Below, one piece after another: positions 63,857 through 64,000 of a stretch of 64,000 nucleotides of DNA (positions within the stretch are counted from its first letter, which is position 1; each line of letters opens with the position of its first letter). A program made the translations under genes and the position numbers. Where the stretch lies: assembly GCF_024494695.1 (NCBI RefSeq), contig NZ_JANHDP010000005.1, forward strand, positions 62,001-126,000, given 5' to 3'. A model generated the notes under the pieces. That model was given only the letters and a program-made list of their open reading frames with translations. It was not told the DNA's origin and made no database searches. This DNA is from Natronoarchaeum rubrum. GTDB lineage: Archaea; Halobacteriota; Halobacteria; Halobacteriales; Natronoarchaeaceae.

Positions 63857-64000
63857 ATGCCCGAAGATCAAGCCGGTGCAAGACGCATATCGGCGTTTCC
63901 CACAGGGAGGTTTGAGGACAGCATCGTTACGGGCATTTTCGTCGCGCAGGGACTCCTCGGATTCGTGGGCGGCCTGATGGTCCTGTTCTGGATACTGGCC
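63857..64000 (+). CDS. Partial membrane protein (3' end beyond the window)
   Basis: ATG 63857 opens a frame with no stop up to base 64000: MPEDQAGARRISAFPTGRF..., then VTGIFVAQGLLGFVGGLMVLFWILA, a hydrophobic helix. An AT-rich GTTTATCATT about 25-30 bases upstream is a promoter candidate. It is divergent from the large ATPase and probably belongs to the same plasmid/ICE-like segment. Only 48 residues are visible, so the family cannot be named. Confidence 0.55.
   Translation, partial: MPEDQAGARRISAFPTGRFEDSIVTGIFVAQGLLGFVGGLMVLFWILA

Larger units (their letters stand above)
56897..64000. mobile_element. Plasmid/ICE-like segment (right end outside window)
   Basis: Gene content is of plasmid or integrative-element type: prim-pol primase, lipoprotein, VirB4/HerA-like ATPase and a truncated membrane gene, with lower GC than the core and little similarity to housekeeping genes. 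No integrase, relaxase or attachment site was seen. Left limit is uncertain, taken here as the end of the tnpB element. Confidence 0.5.

Overview
This is a fragment of a haloarchaeal (class Halobacteria) genome. GC is high, proteins are strongly acidic, secreted proteins carry twin-arginine lipoprotein signals, and the regulators are typical of haloarchaea: HTH_10/bacterio-opsin-activator proteins, a HalX response regulator, TrmB, an Htr-type transducer, LRHN-type H-boxes. Genus cannot be settled from the sequence. No rRNA, tRNA or CRISPR array was seen.

Layout. 1-5.1 kb: end of a GH81 beta-1,3-glucanase, a convergent TrmB-type sugar regulator and a chemotaxis transducer. 5.06-6.24 kb: a long AT-rich gene-free stretch. 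6.2-10.3 kb: a thiBPQ-type thiamine ABC import operon. 10.4-14.0 kb: small membrane protein, divergent rhodanese pair, VanZ-like and Spo0M-like genes. 14.1-17.1 kb: overlapping glmU-like/glmS amino-sugar operon. 17.4-26.6 kb: signalling cluster (two related winged-helix regulators sharing a promoter block, REC-HalX, HTH_10 sensor, two histidine kinases) around an ABC-2 (NosFY-like) exporter. 26.7-29.8 kb: lipoproteins and small membrane proteins. 29.9-31.1 kb: an iron-siderophore binding lipoprotein under a palindromic iron-box candidate, bounded by two copies of the end of a DUF5518 gene. 31.3-37.6 kb: glutamate dehydrogenase with a tiny zinc-ribbon gene, a 960-aa sensor/regulator with a D-to-E receiver, PAP2-like protein, pirin. 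37.6-40.4 kb: TRAM protein and a three-gene module of a membrane-anchored HTH regulator with two secreted PepSY-like paralogues sharing ACGCGT palindromes.

From about 40.4 kb the window becomes accessory: lower GC, insertion-sequence ends (GGCTCTGTTGAAAT), a complete IS200/IS605 element with tnpA, a 51-aa DUF2080-like gene and tnpB, paired DUF6498/PH-type membrane proteins, and a 1,455-bp segment carrying an XRE regulator, a DUF2178 membrane protein and a broken transposase, bounded by an exact 8-bp direct repeat. A GT2 glycosyltransferase, a flippase-like protein and an ABC exporter lie between these. A second tnpB element (55.5-56.9 kb) precedes a plasmid/ICE-like segment with a prim-pol type primase and a 1,265-aa conjugation-type ATPase, running off the right edge into a truncated membrane gene.
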